Shown piece after piece: positions 58,519 to 64,000 of a stretch of DNA of 64,000 nt; position 1 is the first letter of the stretch, and each line of letters opens with the position of its first letter. The notes under the pieces are model-generated. The model made no database searches. It was not told where the DNA came from and was given only the letters and a program-made list of their open reading frames with translations. Origin of the DNA: Sipunculus nudus (taxonomy: Eukaryota > Annelida > Sipuncula > Golfingiida > Sipunculidae); the NCBI GenBank assembly GCA_026874595.1, contig CM049320.1:24003714-24067713 (forward strand). The letters run 5' to 3'. Position numbers and translations under genes: made by a program.

Positions 58519-61500
58519 CACGGGTGCGTTATATATAAATTATATATCGCATACATAAATATATATACTGAGTAAATTAGTTTGCCACACCGACATAAGG
58601 TGATTGTAAAATTTTAATAACTTATGGTACCATGATTATTTTTTTAAGGTGAGACTACATCAGAACAACAGGTAAGCGATTTTATCATACATCCCATTAA
58701 ACCCTTAGTAGGACACCTTACAAATTGAAGTGAACCTTTCCATTGATGCCTTTGTGAATGCATTAAGAAATGTCTGATTCTTGAAAGATTTTGTTTGAAA
58801 TATCATTTCTACGGGTCTGTTTTTTCAAACATGACCACATCTGTGAGTTTACACTGTTTGGTATATTATTTGTCTTCATGGATAGTAAAATTATAACATT
58901 TTACTAGTGCTGTCTATTTTCATAGGCTTGGATGCATGACAGGTTCTACGATGTGATATTTGTGTCTGCCACAGAAGAAGAGTGGGACTTGGGACCATCA
59001 TCGGCTCTTTTTATAATGGAGAAATTGTTAACGACAGTGGACAAAAGTTTGAACACCTGTGTTCTCAATTATGATATGGCTGCTTTTATAAAGCCTAATA
59101 TGGTGTCAAATATCATCATACTTTTCCCCGAAAATTTTAAATTTCTCCTCAATCTGATAAAAGTGTGCCCAGAAAAGATTTCTAATGTGATAACTGATAG
59201 TGTAGAGAACTGTATTAAACTGTACCCAACGAAGAAAGCAAAGGATTTCATTCATTATTTGAAAAAGGCAAAGGTGAACTTTTTTGTCGGAAGTCATATC
59301 TTGGACAATTGGGAGCGCTTTTCCATAGATGTTGCAAGTACAAATTTTGAACTCTATGTTCCAATCCATGGCTTTGTGCAGCTGCCCCGTTTTGATGCTG
59401 ACCCGAAACATTTTTCTATAATTATAGACTTGATCGCTACCAAGTTTTCCGTTAAGGTAGGGGTCATCTTAGAAAAATTAAACCAATTTGTTCTTGAAAA
59501 AAACTCACGTGCAACAGCACTTGTAAATAAAGAGGGATATCGGCACCTGCAACATTTTGCAAACATTGACCTCAGGATAATCTCTACTAAGGCGGACACC
59601 GTGGACTTTAAATCAAACGCAATATGGTTCATAATAAGTGACACCAATGAACTTACCTGGACCATGCTTCAGCCCAGTATGTACGGCATTCCTCAGATCG
59701 TCGGTGACCATACTTCAATGGCCGATGAACTAGATGGCATTCCATCAAACATCTTGGAGCAGGTAGTTGTACAAAGCGACCGTATTGAAGAGAGATGTGA
59801 GACCATTCTGCAAAAATGGAACAAAATGGAATCTTGTTTTCAAACGCTTCCAATGATGTTTCTTTCAAGCCCGAAGATATACAGATCCCAAAGGAAATTC
59901 CTTGTTCATTGTCTTGGTTAGTTTGGCAGTATTAGTAGTTACTTTTGTGCATACCATTATTCCCATTTACAGCAGATACTTTATAGTGGGCAAAAACAAG
60001 ATTAGATTAATATGTTACATTTTTAAACTTTTTGATAAGTATAAATATTCGTACGTGTATTAAAAATTAGGTAAGTGTTCTAAAGCACCGAAAGGAATTT
60101 TTTTTCAAAATAATAAAGAGCAAAATCATATACATATTTTTTGCGTTACAGGGACACGGATCGCCGATTTAGAAATCCAGCTGTTAAAACATGAGCCGTC
60201 GGATATCAATTTAGAAGGCATGAGTATGAATTTACTTTCATCTTTACCCATTTTCCCTCGGAAAAAAGGTGCTGAGAAAGACTATTTGGGCAAAAAGATT
60301 TACGATTCGATCACCAGGGATCTTGGAAAGGTAATATGTGCAAAGAGAGGAAACGAAGAGAATAGTATTGACTTGATGGTCTACCTAAAAGACGAAAAAG
60401 CCCGCGGGGACTTTGTTGAGAGTATAAACAGCGACAAGCTGGGCATGGCGTTATTGAAAGTGTTTCTTCTCAAGAAGAAAGACCTGCTTCCAAATCAAGA
60501 TCCTGAGGAACTAGGAGTGGAAATAAACGTAACATTTCAGGAAGATGCTTCCATGGATATAGGTAACTGCTTGTTAACCAACATGTTAAAGGAATATCCG
60601 CGCCAATTGCCCTCTGATGTGTTACGCGTAATCTTTTATGCTATTCAGATACATCTATAAGACGCTGAATATCTTATTTGTATGTAAATTATTAGAATAA
60701 AGTTTAAAATAAAAACATTCTTCACTGCAGTGACGAAGAAGACGTGGCTGAGAAACCCTTTGGATGTATGTTTAAATATTAGATAAGTATAACAAAATAA
60801 TAATGCCTAGAATACGCATACTATATAAGAACTGTTTTGAAGGATGATCAAACTTTTTTCTAGTAATCTAAATTTTAGCATTCATAACACCGACCGTTCA
60901 GCGTTTAAGATTAATGTGGTAGCCATTTAATTAATTGTGCGTTTTTTTTAATTAAATACTTTATAAACTTTTATTAGTTCGTGCATATTCAAATAAATTA
61001 CTGAAGAAGTCATGTATAACCATAATGGCACGAATAAGTGATCCTTTTGGTTAAACAACAGGTCTTCCAGATATTGGAGTAATGAATAACAAACATTTGG
61101 AGATGAACTTGAATTAAAATCGATCCAAATATCTCTATTCCTAAATGGAATAATGCATGATACCTTGCTTTCAAATTAAAATTATAATTTCACCATGTGA
61201 ATATTATCTAAAATGCGTACAGTTGCAATAATACATAAACATAAAACAAATACTGACAGGCACTTATTATGCAAAGGGTATATGGCCAAAAGTTCTATCT
61301 ATTCCACATCATGTGTTCATATTTTCAGGGAACTAGTAATATCCTTCACAAAGCAGCAGAAGCTGGAGCCTACGAAGTTGTCAAAAACTGTGTCGAAGAT
61401 AAGCGACAATACGTTGACCTGAAAGACAAGGTTGTTCAAGGATCTTTTTCTAATTTTCCAACATGCACCCGCGAACTTGTAGAAAAGATGTATCCTAATG

Positions 61501-63816
61501 TAAATCTGTTCTTTATTTAAAATATACTTTATTTAAATGTTAAATACATGCTAACAGATATATGTGGAACAAATGTATATGTGATTAAGAGCATTATCAT
61601 ATTCGGAAGCAAACGTGACTGGAATAAATTCGAAGACAAATTTACGTATTTAGTTTGAACAATACAAACATGAATTGCTTTCATAAACATGTATCGTAAT
61701 TCCTTCAGGATGGATGCACACCCTTGATAAGCGCTGCGATGTATGGGCACAAAAAAGTAGTAGGCTACCTGCTGAACCAGAAGGCGGATCCTAATCAGCA
61801 GGATAAAGTATGTATCTTAATCGTCTTGTGTTACATTGACACTTTTAGTAAATATAAACTATATATAGTTCGAGTTTTAAAATAGTGACATGGTATGAGT
61901 CGGTATTGCCCAGTTTATTTTTGTGCTAATATATCTAAATCACTTTAAAAGTAACGTAATGTGTTGTAAACTATGCTAAACCGATTAACATTCGTCCTTT
62001 AAGGTAAAGTTTTAATGCTTACGTTTTACAGTACGGGAGGACAGCACTTATATTGGCAGCAGATGCCACCGGAATAATTATGGAGCCCTTTGAACCAGAT
62101 CCTTTTGAACCTTTTACTGTAGATGATGAGGAGGAAACAGAAAATAACGTCGAAGTTTGTAATATTAAACAAATATCTTGATATACATGGAAGGCCGTCA
62201 GCGGCATTAGTAGGGTCATTTATCAACCACATTACGTTATTATTGCAACAGACCTGTTCAAAATAAACTGGGATTAGTAATTTTTAATAAACGGCGTCGA
62301 TATGTTTTTTAAAGATACAGTTTTACGTTGTTTTCCGACTACTCTTTTTAAACATTATTAAATCAACACTTAATCAATAACCACATTCAAATGTATGCAA
62401 TGTTAAGCTATGATGCTGTTTTGCTTATATTTTTATGTTAATATATCACAACCTTGGTTCCCTTGCAACAAAGCAACAGGAGCACTAATATGAAGTCAAT
62501 AACGGGAGATGTGATATTTCATATTTATTACGGTAATATATGAATTGGCTATAACATGTTCTGTGTATTATTTGGAATTGAAATTATCTGATCTATTCCA
62601 GGATGAAAACCCGGAAGAAACCGCCATTCTTTTAATCGAAAATGGTGCAGAAGTCGACAAAAGGGATATGGTAGGGTTCACAAGAGTTGGTTTTGATATT
62701 TCCGCTGGTCATAACTATTCTGGTGTCTAGCTATGTCCCTTTAAGTGACAAATGTTTCAGTGACAGATTTTTTCGACACTCAGTATGAATAACTTTTAAG
62801 AATAAAGCTTGGTAAGGTTTATGGTACCTTTTTTATGAAATGTCTTCAGTGCTAAATGATGTTTGTGTTTATTTAACTGATGTTAGCTGCACAGCTATAG
62901 AGTCAGTTGGGTTTTCTTTTCTGAAAAGGAAGGAGAAACGGCATTAGTTAAGGCAGCGAACAAAGGATACGCGGGCCTTGCGGAGGCTTTAGTGGACAAA
63001 GGAGCAGATGTTGACATCAAAAATAAGGTATGATGTATTTTGTCTACTAAACCTATATTGTAATAGGTGACAATACGTTCAATTAATTTGTGAAAACTTA
63101 CCCTTAATGGCTATTAAATGTCCTTTTTCTGAGAGTAAACATGAGCAAATTAAAATACTGCATTAAATATTGTCCATATTGAAATATGTAGGCTAAATAA
63201 AATAATATTTATTGTATAATATAATTATATATTATATAATATTGATTGTAAAGGGATGTGTTTTAGCTCGAGCAAAATTCATAACTATGATTAATAATAA
63301 CAGGAAGGTGAAACAGCGTTGATGACAGCAATGAAGGACGGAAACGAAAACCTCATCAAGATCCTCATGAATACAAATGCTGATGTTCACACGACCGATA
63401 AAGTATGTATCAACGTCTGAATCACAAGGATATAAACACATATATTAGTACACAGACAATGTTTCCAAAACATAGTTGTTGCTCTTACGGTGCACATTTA
63501 CCCTTAGTCTCATTGAATTTACAAAATTACAGATGAAAGGTAGTTGTATGGAGCCTAGATCATATAAAGTGAATCTTAGATTAACAGTTTAATGCTTCAA
63601 CTTTTCTGGTAAACATAGTGTTTGGAATAACTTCATAATAATCAGTATTTAAACAAATATACATGTATGTATGTAAAGTAAACAAAATGTGATGTATCAA
63701 TTTTATTACGTTTGCAGAATGAACAGACTCTCCTGATGCACGCCTCGCGACGTGGTGATCAGTCATCCATGACAGAACTGTTGAAAAGAAATGTCGATGT
63801 TGACGGAGCTGACAGG
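54748..63816 (+). CDS. Transmembrane receptor: two C-type lectin domains, large cytosolic region, ankyrin repeats (runs off window)
   Basis: Exons in phase: 54748-54808, 55781-56041, 56210-56338, 56623-56874, 57189-57320 (acceptor uncertain), 57564-57608, 57878-57972, 58133-58175, 58649-58671, 58926-59916, 60152-60562, 60731-60765, 61329-61430, 61709-61807, 62032-62154, 62602-62670, 62929-63027, 63304-63402, 63718-63816. Order of parts by residue: signal peptide 1-20, lectin domain 1 about 21-150, lectin domain 2 about 151-278, stalk 279-293, membrane helix about 298-320, cytosolic core 348-814, ankyrin repeats from about 827 to at least 1056. The last visible donor (AGG|GTAAAC) shows that more exons follow. 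Type I orientation puts the lectins outside and the ankyrins in the cytosol. Likely a pattern-recognition or cell-recognition receptor; the ligand and signalling route are unknown. The details are given in the part entries. Confidence 0.7.
54930..55200 (-). other. Intronic segment with protein-like minus-strand frame
   Basis: Inside intron 1 a minus-strand frame reads HSWFNDQITKRRAAIPAVFG and ends soon after. It has the look of a transposase-type relic, but I cannot assign a family. Confidence 0.2.
55629..55682. repeat. (AT)n microsatellite in intron 1
   Basis: Pure TA repeat about 100 bases before exon 2 of the receptor gene. Confidence 0.95.
57564..58671 (+). CDS. Receptor stalk, transmembrane and juxtamembrane exons
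   Basis: Exon 57564-57608 is a short hydrophilic stalk (DPAKNLEQTGDETSS). Exon 57878-57972 holds the membrane helix (TTIVVVIVIVLLIVGALVTL, then LIFRKKLSR); the basic RKK stop-transfer residues follow, which sets type I topology. Exons 58133-58175 and 58649-58671 are small juxtamembrane pieces (ILHTNRKGEEEIGL, CETTSEQQ). The minus-strand receptor at 9.4-12.0 kb has matching exons: stalk with phase 1 at both ends, helix exon with phase 1 to 0, and a ~25-nt micro-exon just before the large cytosolic exon. This shared layout argues for common descent of the membrane and cytosolic halves. Confidence 0.8.
58462..58516. repeat. (AT)n microsatellite in intron
   Basis: TA repeat between two juxtamembrane exons of the receptor gene. 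Confidence 0.95.
58926..60660 (+). CDS. Receptor cytosolic core: unrecognised ~330-residue domain plus second module
   Basis: The single exon 58926-59916 encodes about 330 residues. It opens FYDVIFVSATEEEWDLGPSS, then TCVLNYDMAAF, NIIILFPENFKFLL. This strand-helix order recalls a TIR domain (YDVFISY box 1, a box 2 region, then a strand like TIFVLS), but the boxes are weak and the exon is twice TIR length. The second half has LWFIIS-like, LTWTMLQPSMYGIPQI, ILQKWNK and MFLSSPKIYRSQ. Exon 60152 onward adds GTRIADLEIQLLKHEPSDIN, YLGKKIYDSITRDLGKV and LMVYLKDEKARGDFVESI, which I do not recognise. Two ends are possible: a donor at 60562 (ATAG|GTAACT), which joins the ankyrin exons in phase, or read-through to a stop at 60658-60660. 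The minus-strand paralogue at 9459-10463 shares the first exon's domain. Confidence 0.75.
60696..60701 (+). promoter_or_regulatory. Polyadenylation signal AATAAA (short isoform)
   Basis: AATAAA lies 36 bases after the in-frame stop at 60658-60660 and before the next exon at 60731. It would end a short receptor transcript lacking the ankyrin repeats. Confidence 0.5.
60731..63816 (+). CDS. Ankyrin-repeat tail exons of the receptor (or of a separate downstream gene)
   Basis: Linker exon 60731-60765 (TKKTWLRNPLD, phase 1 to 0) is followed by phase-0 exons, about one ankyrin repeat each: 61329-61430 (NILHKAAEAGAYEVVKNCVE), 61709-61807 (CTPLISAAMYGHKKVVGYLL), 62032-62154 (GRTALILAAD, then an acidic loop), 62602-62670 (half repeat, TAILLIENGAEVDKRD), 62929-63027 (GETALVKAANKGYAGLAEAL), 63304-63402 (GETALMTAMKDGNENLIKIL) and 63718-63816 (EQTLLMHASRRGDQSSMTEL). 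The exon at 62032 breaks off after its first helix into a Glu/Asp-rich stretch, and the repeat resumes in the 62602 exon. No start codon suits a separate gene and the phases fit the receptor, so I favour one gene. The design matches the ankyrin gene at 29864-33628. Confidence 0.7.
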
Positions 63817-64000
63817 GTAAACATTTTCCTTTATGAAAACCTGAGTGGCTTTCCTGATTGGCCTAGTGTTTAAGATTAAATATGGTGGATAAATATTTTT
63901 GAGATGTGGATAGACAACGACCAGTTCTACGAAACGCTTTATCAAATAAAGCTTTATAGTTATTGTTTTATTTACAAATCTTCCGAAACCAAACCACAAA

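Noticed and set aside
1-64000. CRISPR arrays, operons, ribosome binding sites
   Set aside because: The repeats found are microsatellites, satellites and transposable elements; the gene structure is spliced and eukaryotic.

Overview
The window looks like nuclear DNA of a lophotrochozoan animal, most likely a bivalve mollusc. It is AT-rich and intron-rich, with GT-AG splice sites, many (AT)n tracts, tRNA-derived SINEs with an A-rich tail, decayed LINEs, and C-type-lectin and ankyrin-repeat genes. The species call is inference; nothing in the window names the organism. There is no bacterial-style gene organisation and no CRISPR array.

Layout. 0-8.7 kb: mostly non-coding, with a ~1.2 kb inverted repeat (1770-2995), a broken immunoglobulin-like gene fragment (3267-4235) and the 3' end of a CR1/L2-like LINE (7720-7995). 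9.4-12.0 kb, minus strand: a short receptor gene (signal peptide, tiny Cys-containing ectodomain, stalk, transmembrane helix, large cytosolic exon) with one single-base frameshift. 13.5-19 kb: two decayed copies of one L1-like LINE, tail to tail. 19-20.8 kb: a ~310 bp inverted repeat pair carrying a TATA box. 21-29.8 kb: SINEs, microsatellites and a probable MITE. 29.86-33.63 kb: a complete-looking ankyrin-repeat gene with about one repeat per exon. 34.2-45.6 kb: a large, diverged, multi-copy segmental duplication without genes. 46-51 kb: a minisatellite in inverted orientation, a ~320 bp satellite, palindromic repeats and SINEs. 51.45-52.0 kb: a young 271 bp tandem duplication. 54.75 kb to the right edge, plus strand: a large receptor gene (signal peptide, two C-type lectin domains, stalk, transmembrane helix, long cytosolic region and then ankyrin repeats, one per exon) that runs out of the window.

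The most interesting result is that the minus-strand gene at 9.4-12.0 kb and the plus-strand gene at 54.7-63.8+ kb encode the same unrecognised ~330-residue cytosolic domain. It sits in a single ~1 kb exon, behind equivalent stalk, transmembrane and juxtamembrane exons, but the ectodomains are unrelated. The first ~80 residues of this domain recall a TIR-like alpha/beta layout. In the second gene a phase-compatible splice can join the cytosolic region to ankyrin repeats, while read-through at the same donor gives a stop followed by an AATAAA signal, so a membrane receptor with and without an ankyrin tail is possible. I read this as a small family of candidate innate-immune receptors with interchangeable ectodomains. 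Exon boundaries are mine, from splice consensus and reading-frame continuity; no transcript data were available.
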